NCBI GenBank assembly: GCA_034008185.1 | Contig: CM067109.1 | Span: forward strand, 61,421,301-61,485,300 | Direction: 5' to 3' | Origin: Gorsachius magnificus | Taxonomy: Eukaryota; Chordata; Aves; Pelecaniformes; Ardeidae | Length of the DNA: 64,000 nt | Shown here: one piece after another, positions 28,070 through 41,200 of the stretch | How positions within the stretch are numbered: the stretch's first letter is position 1 | How the letters are laid out: every line of letters begins with the position of its first letter | The notes under the pieces: generated by a model | What the model saw: only the letters and a program-made list of their open reading frames with translations | Told to the model about the DNA's origin: nothing | Databases searched by the model: none | Position numbers and translations under genes: made by a program

Positions 28070-29985
28070 CACCTGGGGAGGTCTCCAGTCAACATAAGGC
28101 AGGTTCAATCAGGGGATCTGACCAGGCTGCCTCAGGACTTTACAAATCAGGGGTTGAAATCTCCTAATGATGGAGATAGCCCAATCTCCATGGGCCCCAG
28201 CCCCACTCCAGGGCTGTCTTCCTGGGGAAAAAGCTTCTCTGTCTCCAGACTGAGCTTTTCCCATTTCAGCTTGTGCTGCCTCTCTTCTGCCATGCAAAGT
28301 TGTGAAGAGCCCGGCTGCATCCCCTCCTGTTGGTGCTGGAGATGCTGTTGGATGGCCCTGGCTGAACCAGCTCGTCCCACAGCCTCGCCTCACAAGGCAA
28401 GGTCTCTAGCCCCACTGTCTCACCTCCTGCCAGTTCACTGGTATCTTTCTCGTACTGCACCCAAAAATTGGTGCAGTATCTAGAGTACTGAGCAGAGGGA
28501 GTTGATTCCTCCCCTGGCTCTCGGGGCCACGCCCTGCTCATGCTTCTCTACGTGCTGCTGGCCCTTGTTGCTGCCTAGGTGCACAGAGCTGGCCCTGATG
28601 CAGCTTGCTGCCTGCCAGTGCCCAGGGCTGTCGCCCAGAGCTGATCCCCAGCCCCTGGTATGGCTGCAGAGCTCTGCCTTCCCAGTGGAAGACTCATCAT
28701 TTGTCCTGGTTAGGGATCCTGTTGGCCCATTCCTGTCAAGCCCTCAAGCACATCCACTTCTCCCCATTTGATGTCACCTGCAAATTTCACGAGCAAGCCT
28801 GCTGTCCCCTCTTCCTGGTCACTGATAAAGATTTTAAGCAAGACAGGTCCAGGATAGATCCTGCAGCACACCACTTATTACCAGCCTACAGAGAGAATAC
28901 AACCCATTAATAGTCACTTTCTCAATTATGTGCCCCAAAATTACTTCCAAGACAACTTTCTTTGTGATTTTCCTAGGGACTGAAGTGAGGCCAACCAACA
29001 TTTGTTCTTGGATTATCCTTTTCATTGGGGATATACCCTGACCTCTCCACTACTTTTGAAAGATGATAGGCAGCAGCCTGACAGAGACATCAACCAATTT
29101 TCAACACCCTTGGATGAAGTTCAGCTGGTCCAATGGATGTGTACTAGTCAAGTTCTCTCAGACACTTCAAAACTCATCCACTTCATATTTCTCCTTGAAC
29201 TCTGCCTCTAGGCACAAATGCTTGGGGGAATCTTGTTAGAGAAGACTGAGGCAAAGATGACACTTAGTACCTCTGCTGTATCTATTATCTGCTGTCACTA
29301 ATCCATCCTTCCCTTTCAGCAACAGGCCCCCATTTTCCTTCTTCAGCCTTTTACTACTAAAGTAGTGCAAGAAACTCTTGTTGTACCTGTCATCACTTGC
29401 AAGTCTCAACTCTAGGTAGGTTACCACCATCCTTGAGTGACCAATGCTTCTGAACTTCTCCTTTGTAGCTTTCACTGTTTCCACTTCTGAATAGTGCTTT
29501 CCACCCCCACCCTACACTGGAGTCTGGCGATTAGTTCTGTTTAACCAAGCTGGTCTCCTGATACAGCCACTTGTTTTCCTGAGTATCAGGGTGGACCATA
29601 CTTGGGCTTAGAGGAAAGTATTTTTAAAGACTTGATAATTTTCCTGAGCTCTTTTACCTTTCAGTGCTGCTTCTCATGGGATTCCACCTACCACTTCCCT
29701 GAACAAGCTGAAGACTCTTCTCTTTAACTCCAGGTCTGTACTGTGCTACTTTCCTTCCTTCATGTTCTCAAGATCACAGTCTTCACAATTTCATGGTCAC
29801 TATATCCAAGGATGCGATTGATTATTATTATTTCCTTAATCAGTTCTTCCTTGTTTGTGAACAGCAGATTCAGCTGTGTGTCATTTCTGGTTGGTTCAGG
29901 GAATCAAGAAGTTACCTCTGTCATGCTCTAGATGCCACCTTGACCTGCTTGTGACACCACTCTGCAAAAACAACACTATTTATTC
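28070..29985 (-). mobile_element. Long, decayed CR1 LINE copy in CNTLN-sense orientation
   Basis: The + strand is the reverse complement of CR1. Order from low to high coordinate is 3' region, ORF2 C-terminal part, reverse transcriptase, endonuclease end. Recognisable pieces: ctttctcgtactg...cagtatctagagtactgagcagagg (about 28445-28500), the reverse-transcriptase FADDTK box as FAGDIK at 28773-28784 on the minus strand (catalytic Asp changed to Gly), gactgaggcaaagatgacacttagtacctc (about 29246-29276), and catggtcactatatcc...gtgaacagcag (about 29790-29870). The terminal tail (attctatgattctat type) is not visible, so the 3' end is lost or too decayed. Stops and indels throughout; edges are good to perhaps 40 bases. 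Being far more GC-rich than its surroundings, it produces several spurious open frames on both strands. Confidence 0.85.
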
Positions 29986-31188
29986 CCATCCCTGGAATCA
30001 CATGGTTGTGACTCACCTTTCTCTATTGAGCATGCCTTACCAGCTAGGAAGACAGATACACTACAAATTACTCCGACTGTTCTCATTGAAGGTATGAATA
30101 ACAGTGATTTTCACTAATTTATCCAGTATTACAAGCACGACATTTGGCAACTTGAAAATTATTTAAGCAGTTTAGTACACACTAGATTTTCTCCCCCAAG
30201 TATCAACAAACTATTCATTGTCCTGGGAATCCTATAATCCTTTCATCGTAACTACTCCAAATGCCTCAGTTTGCAAGGACTTGACTTCCCACATTAACAG
30301 ATCTGAATGAAGCTGTTTACAAAGGGTTTCCATCACCACAACAGTCAGAAGTGTCACCAAAACCATTGAATTGCTAGTGGAGGAAAAAAGATATTTCTGT
30401 GCAAGATAATGATTATTTTGTCACTACACTGAATATACCAGAAGGTCGTGTACTTTGGTATTGTAAAAGAGCACAGCAATGTAAGCGTTCATTAGCCATG
30501 TAAATAAAAAGAATCCACTAAATAAGCATGTATATAAGCAGCCATCAAACACTTTGATACCGTGTTTGTGGCTTATTTTTTACAGGAATTTAAAAAGAAC
30601 TTGCCAATTTTTGCCAGCAAACAAGACAAAGTATCATTTAAATAAAAGATACAATGTTCTGTACAATATGTTCAATTATTTCCTTCTTCATTTTATCATA
30701 AACAGTGAAAATAACTTTTTAATATATTATATGCAATAATAATGCCTCTCACAGAGTGAAGCCCTCTGGAGGCTAGGACACAATTTATTTGAAACTGCAG
30801 CTAAAGTCATAAAGTGTTCTTCCAAAACAAAAAATGTCAAGTCTACTACAATCAAATTATAGGTAAATAAATTATACATTGAGATAAAATTGTGAATGAT
30901 AATACTTTTAAGCTTTTATTATTTTACACATATGTATTTTATCTTAAAATACAGTATCTTTTATTTTTTAATGATTACATTTTAAGACAACTATTTGAAG
31001 TCAGATTCCTGCTTTGCAACATCAATTTTTAAAAAGCTGTGGGTCTTAAGTGAAGGAATGTAAATGAATGCAAGTCCCCACTGGTAGATTTGAATATATA
31101 ACTTGTATTTAAAGAAAATAACTTGTAGTGCAAATGTCTGGAGAAGTTAATTCTGAAATAACATCCAGGACTCCATTCCACTTCGTAC

Positions 31189-31368
31189 CTTTATTCTGGC
31201 ATCGTTGCCAGATTTTTCTGATTTCCATTGTTCCTCCTGCTTCCTCAGTTTCTCCAGGTCATTTAGCAGGTCAGCACAGCATGTATTTAATCCCTTATTT
31301 TCCTCCTCCAGGTTTTTTATAACCAGTCTGTTTTGTTCTTCCTTCTTCTGTGCACACTCCTCAGTGTC
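31189..31368 (-). CDS. CNTLN: CNTLN exon d, 180 bases
   Basis: Sixty codons, phase 0 to phase 0. It opens DTEECAQKKEEQNRLVIKNL, continues EEENKGLNTCCADLLNDLEK and closes LRKQEEQWKSEKSGNDARIK. The human counterpart has the same length and is nearly identical over EEQNRLVIKNLEEEN and DLLNDLEKLRKQE. The protein is coiled coil throughout, with a vicinal Cys-Cys in place of human Arg-Cys. The acceptor is gttctacag|GAC with a purine-interrupted, weak polypyrimidine tract; the donor is ATAAAG|gtacga. An open frame continues a few codons past the donor into the intron, but only the part up to IK matches centlein. Confidence 0.96.
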
Positions 31369-31956
31369 CTGTAGAACGGTACCACAAGGGCCGATAAACA
31401 AAAAAAGTGAGAACTAATCAGCAAATATAAACTGTGCAGTTTTACCCTCACAGCAGCTTCTTCTATATTTGATGGCCAAGGTCACCTGTGTACTTTTATT
31501 GGCCTCTTTCATGCAGGTGGAAGGGTCATATTTTTCAGCTGGATGACAGCTTTGATGAGTACACATTTGCAAAGAGCCCATTAATTGATCAAGCTGCCTT
31601 TGATGCTGTCCCCAGCTATTTTTGAGACCCACACAGACATATCCTCCCAGACCTTGGCTTTATCAATTAATAATGCCAGTCCCATCAGAATCTAATTACA
31701 AGAAGCCACATCTTCACACTCCTACTTTCTTTGCTCCATTTCCATCATTAACTATTTATCTGAAAGTTATAAAGCTTGGATTCTTGGCTTTAAAGCATCT
31801 TTGTCGGAGTTGGTATGTGAGAAAACGGTAAGGTATAGCAAGGCCTAAGGCAATTTTTTCTCCAAGCTTGTCACTTTCTGTGCCACAAAGGCTGACATTG
31901 CTTAAAGAACTACTTCAAAGCTACAGTCTTATGAAACTATGTACAAGTCAATATAC
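31369..31956 (-). other. CNTLN: CNTLN intron between exons c and d (588 bases)
   Basis: The only short intron in the window. No repeat or RNA gene seen. The donor end is gtatat and the acceptor end is ccgttctacag. Confidence 0.93.
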
Positions 31957-32091
31957 CTTAAGTTCTTGGCTTTTATCTTTAAATTTCTGGTTCAAGTTAC
32001 TGAATTCATTCTTCAAACAGGCATTTTCCTCATCCACAGCAATTTTTCTCTGTATTAAGTTGTTTATCTCCTGCTGCTGTCCTGTGAGCCT
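31957..32091 (-). CDS. CNTLN: CNTLN exon c, 135 bases
   Basis: Forty-five codons, phase 0 to phase 0, beginning RLTGQQQEINNLIQRKIAVD and ending QKFKDKSQELK. The block KIAVDEENA is shared with human centlein. The protein is continuous coiled coil with heptad-like Leu/Ile spacing. The acceptor reads ttttttaatag|AGG. The donor is CTTAAG|gtatat, which lacks the usual G at +5. Because length is a multiple of three and both borders are phase 0, skipping this exon would leave the frame open. It sits only 588 bases upstream (in transcript order) of exon d, the one close exon pair in the window. Confidence 0.95.
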
Positions 32092-33780
32092 CTATTAAAA
32101 AAAATAATAATCTGTTAATAGATAAAAAGCAATTGTAAAAGAATATGCATGTACTGGATTTTAGACCTGTGCATTTTAGACCTATGAAATTTAACAATCT
32201 GATACATGTAGGTTTATAGCATTATTTTCATTTCATTAGTACTTTAATCATACTCAAAACTGCGTAACTATACGACCAGTAACATAAAAGAGGAACTGAG
32301 TATCTTGCTGTTATTAAAGAGCTCATAAATGCAGAACTGAATAGAAATTATTCACTCAAGCTTAGACAAAAGCAGTCATTTGCAGAAGTTATATTTATGA
32401 TTACGGATTAAGACTACATTAGAATACAGTTTCACTTGCACTTTTAGCATACCAAAAATCAAGCCAAAAAGTAGAGTTCTAAATTCTCCAGAATTCGTGA
32501 GGATAATGAGAAATAACTGTTAAGTGAGGGAACTGAAAAGATTATGATATGAAACAGTTGTAAAAAGGGAATTAAGTCTAACTGAATTTGCAGATCAAGG
32601 AAAATAATACAACTCTGTTCAACACAAACAGTTTAGTGTATCCACACATAGTAAAATTGAACTGCCATCAAAAAAACAATTAAACCAACTTCAACTTCCA
32701 GTGTTAAGAGACTTGCATTTTATTCCTATGACATTTGTATTAAAACATCCTCACTATTAAATGCATATTTGCATTTTTCTTCAGGAGTCTGTTTTAATTT
32801 CGCATAATGTTTTGTCCCCTCCCTTCCTAAATCAAAATGGCATTTATCTAAAACATTTTCCTAACACTATCACTGTAACTGTAGTAGGAAACAGAGGAAA
32901 CTTATCTCAGGACAAAAATGCAACTGCCTTGCCTTTAATAGACAAGCTAAATGAAACATGTTCAAAACCATAAAAAGTTATCAACAAGGGGCTGTACTTT
33001 TAGATTATTCTACAATACTGCTGATAGCATACATAAGGGGTTTTCAGCCCCTTTCAGGTTAAATCTGGTTAACATGTACATCAGATGTGAAAAAGAATGA
33101 AAATGGGCTGAGAAAAAAAACATGTAAAACAACAAATCTGGAGTCATATCCAACCACCACTGATTTTAAACTTTTATGTGACAATGAGGGCAAAAAAAGT
33201 AACTATGTTACCGGTGAACTCCAAGTAACTCACACACAGGAAGAAACACAGGTATTACCAGTAGCAGCCCTGCATAGAAAGCAAGCTGTGCAGGGGTAAG
33301 CAGGGCTCGGTCTGTGTGCTGAATGGCGTTGGTGTGTTGGCATCCAGAGCACCCATGCTGCACAAGGAAATTGCTCACAAAGCAATAACCACAGAAGGAT
33401 GGGGCAGCTTTGTGAATCTGATCCCCAGCCTGAATACCAGCTTCTCCTCAAGATAGACACACTCTTCTCCCTACCCTGCACAAACTATTGCTGACCGCAA
33501 AGTAGCTCTTCTCTGCCTTTTCTGCTGCACTATGTAGTAATATTTGACAACTAGGTTAATAGCCAATAAACTATCTTTTTCAGTATTACCAGAGTTAAAT
33601 CATACAAAAAGTATTAATTTCACATATTTGATTGTAAGACTATGGTTGGCAGAAATAATTTCTTTATGAATTATTATTTAAGCCACTAGTGACCTAGTGT
33701 GACAGTAAGGCATGTGAAAAATATATTTGAAGATGTGCAGTGAAATTAATCTATGTATTAAGCAAATGTCTTAGTCATTA

Positions 33781-34017
33781 CAGGGTAGATTTAGACTAGA
33801 TAGAAGGAAGAAATTCTTTACAATGAGGGTGGTGAAACCCTGGAACAGGTTGCCCAGAGAGGTAGTAGAGGCCCCATCCCTGGAAACATTCAAGGCCAGG
33901 TTGGATGGGGCTCTGAGCAACCTGATCTAGTTAGCGGTGTCCCTGCTCACTGCAGGGGGGTTGGACTAGATGACCTCTAGGGGTCCCTTCCAACCCAAAA
34001 CATTCTATGATTCTATA
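33781..34017 (+). mobile_element. 5'-truncated CR1 LINE, 3' end only (about 237 bases)
   Basis: It begins cagggtagatttagactaga, continues through cctggaacaggttgcccagagaggtag and ggttggatggggctctgagcaacctg, and ends ggtcccttccaacccaaaacattctatgattctata. This is the classic avian CR1 3' end. It is much closer to the consensus I recall than the other copies, so it is probably the youngest in the window. Antisense to CNTLN. Confidence 0.95.
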
Positions 34018-37000
34018 GTAAAAATACACATGACTTTATTTCTTTGTGTGGATTGTATCTTTCCTTCCTTGTTTGTTTCATTTTTTACTTTTTAACATTG
34101 TTATAACTTTTTCATTGAAACTTTTTCCAAAGTACTTTGAATGTCTACCTTTCTTCTACAGACCTCTCCATATTTTCTACACATCACATTCTCACCTTCC
34201 TTGCAATTATTTTTATTGTTCTATTTCTTCTCCTACCACCATCTCCAAACCTTTTCTACACATTGTTCCTCCATATTTAGTAAATTTATTTTATTCCTCT
34301 GACCACTACTTTATCTACTTTGACCACTACTATGCTATGAGAGATATGGGAACATTTCTTACAAAATGAAGATAAAACCCCCATACCACACTACACAGCA
34401 GAAAATATGTCTAAGGCAAGAACAAGCCCTGCAACCAATTCAGCATATGAGAAAGGTAATGTAATCCAGCTAACTTGTGAAGCAAATATTGAAAACAACC
34501 ATTAATAGATAATGTTCAATTAATAGTGTACGGAGGCATGAAAATATTCTTCTGCACTAAAAATTTCACTTGAAAAAAAAAATTATCTCCGATATATCTC
34601 ATACTTGATAGCAGCCACAGTAGAATTTGAAGAATATACAAAATCATGTACTTTCTAACAGTGGTCTTTAAAAACATGGAAAAGAAAGTGAATATAAATT
34701 GAAGAGAATGGAAAAATGAGAACAAAAATTGGGACGGAAGTGGAAGTGAAAGACAATACAGACACCTCATATTCTCACATCTTGGATTTTTGCCTCATGT
34801 CAGTAATTCCAATCAAGCAGACAAAAAAAAAAAACAAACCAAAACCACACCCAACTCCAACAGTACTAGATTGTATTTAAAACAGTGTTTAACAGGTAAT
34901 TTAATCTCAAACATACAGCGTACTTGCTTATTTTTTATAACCAACTCCCCTGACAGAGACGCATTCTACAGCACTGGTACTTTGAACAGACTCCAGTCAA
35001 AGTTTACCTAAGATTATACTTTCATAATCATTCTTCCATTTCCTCCAAAGAAAAACTAAATCTGAGTTTCAGATTCAGAAATCTATGTGAAATTTTTCTC
35101 AGAGACATAATCCAGTGCATAAACCTTCTTAGCATAGTTTGTTATCAGCAGATGTTAAGGAAGGGATAATGAAATTAAGAAACCTTCTCTTAACTAAGGA
35201 GTCCTCTCTTTCATATTTTGAACCTATCAGACATCAGGTTCAATCTCCACTTCAAAAAGCAAAATATTTACTCTATAGCTACACTTTTACAGTTACAGGA
35301 ACAAACTGTTGCTAGCAGAAATTATTTAGTTGCATCTTTAAAAAGGTATCAATCCACATTACCATGGAAATCATGAGTTACTTTGTTTGCCTCCTCCCAC
35401 TCCCCAGGTCTTCACAGAATTTGAGCCAGCAGCTTCTTTGAGTCTTCCTTTCAGCTCATTACTCCTTGTTTAACATTTATCAAGACAAAGCCTATATTTG
35501 AAGAGCACCCTTAGAAGTTCTACCTATATGAAAGAGCTCTAACAGAGTTAAAAATTCACAAATACGCACTCTCACAAAAACTCAAAATGCAGCTCCAGCT
35601 CTTTAGGGCATCTAATTTTTCAGTACACGAGTTACATCGTGTTACTACTTGGTTTCATTATACACTGTGCTGAAACTGGTAAGCAGATGTATGTTTGTGA
35701 AGTGAAATCGAAGATCTTTGGGTCCTGTTTGGAACGGGAAGTTTTCCAGCACTTTGGAAGATGAATGGAGAGATGAAGGTACAAAAGTGTAACTAGCTAT
35801 TTCAAATGTTTGTTCCGTATTGCTGAGATGAAGTTTTAAACTCAAATAAGACACTTAATTTGCATACATTGCAAGATAATCAGACTCCACACTAATTGCT
35901 TACCCCCACAACTGACTCACTTAAGACTTTAAATCAAAAGGCAAATACACCATATCAATCACTAAGCACCAAACTCACCTGAGTAGTCTACAAAGTCATC
36001 TGCTGCAGCAGTAGTGAAACATTATTTAGACAAGTTATACCTGCATGGACAAAATCCTGTTATGGTTCAAAGCATTTTTCTTGGGTACCACTTTGCATGC
36101 TCTTATCTTTTCCTCTAAATGAATTGAACTTTTACTCTCATATCTACTCATTTCACATACATATAAAGAAGGGGAAAAAAACAGGAGCGTTACTCAGGAG
36201 CCGTGACTCGGTAGAAATAAGGGTCATAAAGAAGAATTTTTGAGATACAGACAATTAAGTAAATTATCATCTGCCTTTGCCTGTGCAGCTGTTTTTGCAC
36301 TTTGCTTCCTCAACCTATGAATAACCGTGTATAATAGGAGGAAGAGAGTAAAGACTGATTTCTTACAGCAGAGAATACAAGCAGTGTTCCTAAAAGACTA
36401 CCCTACTCTGGTAAGCAAGTGAATCAGCAGAAAAAAATCATACCTGATCAACACATGGTGCAACCTCCCACAAGAGGTTATTTTGACAGACATCACCAGA
36501 TAAAAACACTCATCAGGAATTCATCTATTCCCAGAGTATCTACTGGTTTTGTCTAGATACCATAAAAGACAGGCTAATGCTACACAAGAACAATCTCAAC
36601 ATTTTGCATTGACTATAGTTGTACTTGTTTGAATATAAGAGGACAATAACAACATTCAAAGATCTTTTGACAGCTCAGTGCTCAAGAACTACCAAAAAAC
36701 CCTCATTTAACTAAGACAACTAGAGTACACTTCCAAAGATTTTTTAGACAAACTTCCAAATACAAGAAAGAAAACTGTATGCTCGAATGGAATTCGCTGT
36801 AATGAAAACCAAAAGAATCTAATATTTCCCTTTTGTTTAGCTGGGAAGAATCAAAGAGTATCCCTTGTATGCTGCTGGAGCCCAGAATGCTCCAGGCAAC
36901 AGTATGTACAAAGAAAGAAACACTGTGACCTGGTCGAGCAAGTCTTTTGATATTTAAGAGACCTGTCATTCCAGAATTCATTTTTATCCTTTCCCATGGC

Positions 37001-39849
37001 ATCTCCTTAGCTACAACACAAAACAATTTTTTTTCTTCCTTAATAATATCAAATTGTTTACAGCAAAAACTACTTTTTTAAATACCTTCATTCCAAACTG
37101 CAGAGGAAGTAAAATCACATTCTAAATCAAAACAAGAAAATGAGCTACAAAAACTACAGATCAAAAGTGAAAGGGGAAATAGTCCTTTTTTGTCTTAGCT
37201 CTGAACACCTCAGAGTCTTTTCATGGCAGTAGGATGTTATAATTACCTGTCAGTATTTCATGTGAATAGATATACAAAATGTTTTTAAATTAAACTTCAC
37301 TTTTATCCAGTGTGAATTTAGATAGCATACTACCATATTGAGACAGTAAGAGTGGCAACAAAAACATAACTATTTAATGCTAGGAGTCTGTTTCCAAAAA
37401 GAATATGAGTTAGGATACAACTACCAGGAGTTATGGACTGTTTGATGTTGCGGACATCATCACTGAACTTCTAGTCTTCAGTGAAAGATTTTTTTAATCA
37501 GCTATGTAAAAAGCATGCAGAGAGGTCTATGAAATAACAGCTGTACATGCTATTAATGCATCAAATGTTCTCCAAATTTTTACATTTTTGGAGTGGGGTG
37601 GAGTGTGGGGGAAACACTTATATTTCTGCAGTTTTAAATTTGATCAGACTGCATTACTGAATCAGTATGGTGTAACTGCCTCTATAAAGGTTCCTAAAGT
37701 GCAGGTAAGAGTGGCTTTTATTTCATCTCAAAAAAGTTAATCAAATACGTACTGATAGTTTACCAAAACATCCCTAAAAATCATTCTAGCACACATGCAA
37801 AATTGACACAATATCCTTTATTGCTGCTGCTAACAATACAGAAATGTAACAACACACCTCATTTCTGTCATTGGCTGCTGAAACACTTCACAAAAACCCT
37901 CAAGTCTCTGCACCACAATATTAGAAGTGTCCATCTATGACTGCAATGAAGGGATATGCATTCAATTTCCACTACGAAAGGGATCAGGGTAACAAAAATA
38001 TTCTACTCTGTGCTTTCTTCATTACATTCTTTATCAGAAGCTTTCACTGTGCAGTAGTACACTTCTAATATACCACATAAAAAAAAAATAAAAATGAGCA
38101 CAAACAAAGCAACTGGAACTAATGAAAAATGGAAATATTTTCCCCCTAGCAGTGACTTTTCATGAAATCTCGACAACTTAGGCGGAAACAAAATTAATTT
38201 ATTAATTGTTTTATTACAACTTAAACATGAAAATATTATGCTATCTTTTAAATTTCTTTTTCTCAACATTCGTACTTCAAGATTTAGATACTTATTCTCT
38301 TGCTTTCATCTTTTCCCCACCAAGTAGAAAAGCTTGACTTATTACACTCCTAACTTTCTTCCCTCCCTTCCAGCTTTCCTTTTTTTCTAGCATGAATTGA
38401 ACAATAAGTAGACACACTAGAAATGTGCCAGTAAGATTTCATAGTTTTCCTTGATTTAGCTTTCTCAAATTTCTCTTTAGATTTTTTTTCAACTTCATTA
38501 ATCCTCACGGTTCTAAACTTGAACCTTCATATGCATGTTTCACAAATAACATTCCCAGTCATTCTTATGTAGTCCTCCCAACTAAAGAAAAACACAAAAG
38601 AAAAAAAAAAAATTAACAAAAGAAATCCACTCTTTTTCATCTCATGACTATTCATTAGATTCTTTAATTATTTTCAGATGTAGGAAGAACAGAAGTTCTA
38701 CGTAAATAATTAATGAAAAGGTAACCATATGTTATAGAAGTCATCTGCTACATTTTGCAGTCTGTATGGTGTCCTTTCATAGTCAAAATGACACTAGCTA
38801 GTTACAATATAAAACACAAGTTATTTTTAAATCCATACTGCTCCAAAAGTAAAACACCAACAGTGTAACCTGATTCTACAGTATTCTTCCAAAGGATGCC
38901 TGCAGTCACAGTAAACTATTCAACTAAGAACTTGACTCCTAACAAGAACAGAACAAACAAGGAAAAATAGCAATTGACGTATAATGGATTAAAATGAAAT
39001 TCATGCAATAGTATTATGAGTACATATCCCATTATTAATTCCTATTTTTCTCACCTGCCCTTACAGTACAACGATCTTAATTAAATAAAAAAAAATAAAA
39101 CCACAAAGAGAAAGGAATTGAAGTGGGGGAGCTCACTTGATTTTCGTACCACCAGAAGTTTGTTTGTTCTTCCTTATGTCACCCCATGCTTTCCAGGACT
39201 CCCTGAGACTAAACAATTTAAAGAATTGTTTCTGAGAAAAAGTAGTATGAAGCTGCAAACAGGCATCTGCAAATCCATTCCCAAAATGTATGAGAATTTT
39301 TGAATGCCTATTTCTATCAAAAATAGATGTGAAATAAAACATGGTAACTGAAAGATGTATATTAAGGAAAAACACTCTTAAAACACTGTCCATTCAAATG
39401 TGCTTACCAACCATTTATGTGCTGGAGAAAAAGGGCAGGTCTTTTTTGCAGAAGGAAGAAAATGATTCTTTAAAGCTCTTTTTTAAGAGGATCAAGTAAA
39501 ATGGTTCTACAGAGAAACAGACCAGAAATACGAGCAGCCGAATTCACCCTGAAGGTAAGGAGTATGTACTTACTCCTCTACCACTAGTCAGTCTTGCTCC
39601 TCAATTCTCACCTGACCCATAGATTAAGGAAGGGTCAAACAGTATAATCTATTATAGACACCATGTTCCCTATTGCCCTCTTTGGACTTGTCTGATGTGA
39701 TTAATTTGGTGTCTGCAGCAAAGTTTGCTATCTTAATTGAATCACCTGACAGAATTTCTTAGTATTTGAACATGTAGTGGAAATAAACCGTGACTTTATG
39801 TAGTACGTCAGTCAGTTTTGCAACTCTAGCACCTCACTTTCACTAGCAG

Positions 39850-41200
39850 CAAAGGAACCATCTCCAGCCAGCAATCTGCTAGGTAGGTCACAGCACTGAC
39901 AAAACTTTGTTATGATGTGCACTGTTTCATTCCACTCAAGCTGCTCATTACAACTACACTGCAGCGTGTTCCTTCCCTCATCCACTAAAACCAAAACTCT
40001 ACTACTCTTTTCACTTCTTATGATACCCTACAATCCTTTGTATCCCTTCTGCTGTACAGGTGTAGCGCAAGCAAGCGCTGCCAACTGCATTTTTGCATTG
40101 ACAAGGGAGCCAAATACGGTTTCTGACACGTGTGATAGGTTTGCCATCTCTGAAACAAGAAATACAGAAGCTCCTTGCCCTGCAAAGGGGCAATACTTAG
40201 AGGCAGTTTTTTACAAAAACACATCTCTAATTTGGAAATGAGACAGCACTGCCAAAAAGAAAAGCTGTAGCTTCATAATAAATCCAGCTCCTCTCCCAGT
40301 ATAGCATGTACTGCAGTAATGCATTTGCTAGGTTTAGGGATTAACTGTCCACTTTCCTCTAATGAGGATATGACAGCTCTCACGGTAACTACAGTGAGCA
40401 TTGACAATATAATCTGACAATCTTGCCACAGCTCTAACATCACGTTAACCATCAGCTGCTCTAAATAAATCCCCCTTCCTCTTTTGTCTAGTGATTCTCC
40501 GCACCAGGACAACCTGGATTTTCTATAGGACCTATAACATAGTGCTGTACTGCAGCACTGTCCCATACATTGATACTTTCTCTGCTCCTTCCTCTCTTCT
40601 TCGCAGCTGTATTGTGAAACTATGGAAAGCCTCAGCCCAGCCCTCTAGGTCAGGCACCAGAAAACCCAAAGTGTCTTCTTACCCCCTATTCTCTCTACTT
40701 ACTCCAAATCAAAACCAACTGTCTGCTAAAATGAGCTTTTCTCTTCTCTCCACCTAAAAGCAATATCTTGATGGAACTGGGTATTTTTTTTCCTACACGT
40801 TACTCCTCAGCAAGGCGTATACAAGGTCCTCAGAGCGAGCTAGCCTCTGTCTCTGGAAGTATGCATGACCATGTGAGATCTGCAGGAAACGATACCTACT
40901 AGCATCCACTCCTGACACAGCAATATTTCATTACACTCACATACATCAATGCTGCCAGATCAGGTGTAGTAAATAAAGAACAGCTGTTGCTATGATCAAC
41001 TTTTCTGACAAGCTCCTTCCTAACTGCGGTCAGCAGATTCATAAGGGCAGAATCTAATCTCAAAGGGCACTGCATGCTTCTTTCTGCTACCCGGTCCTTA
41101 AGGAACAACAGTTCTCCTGAACTTGAGGAAATCTGCCTGTATTCCAGTAAGAAGCCATGATAGATGAAAAGATTCCTCATCAACAACATCCTTAAAGGGG
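39850..41200. other. Unexplained, less AT-rich intronic block
   Basis: Compared with its surroundings this block has visibly more G and C and fewer A/T runs. It carries two neighbouring minus-strand frames of 97 (40273-40566) and 96 (40899-41189) codons. I recognise no domain in either, see no shared frame or splice signals linking them, and cannot assign a repeat family. It could be an old mobile element, a conserved non-coding element or a non-coding RNA. Confidence 0.35.

Larger units (their letters stand above)
23819..31188 (-). other. CNTLN: CNTLN intron between exons d and e (7.4 kb)
   Basis: It holds a TG/TA microsatellite just past exon e (23953-23990), an AAAAC-type simple repeat (26808-26842) and a long minus-strand CR1 (about 28070-29985). 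The remaining sequence is AT-rich with no recognisable feature. Confidence 0.8.

Noticed and set aside
28055..28910. Cluster of 77-142 codon frames on both strands
   Set aside because: The GC-rich decayed CR1 produces long chance frames; the + strand ones are antisense to the element.
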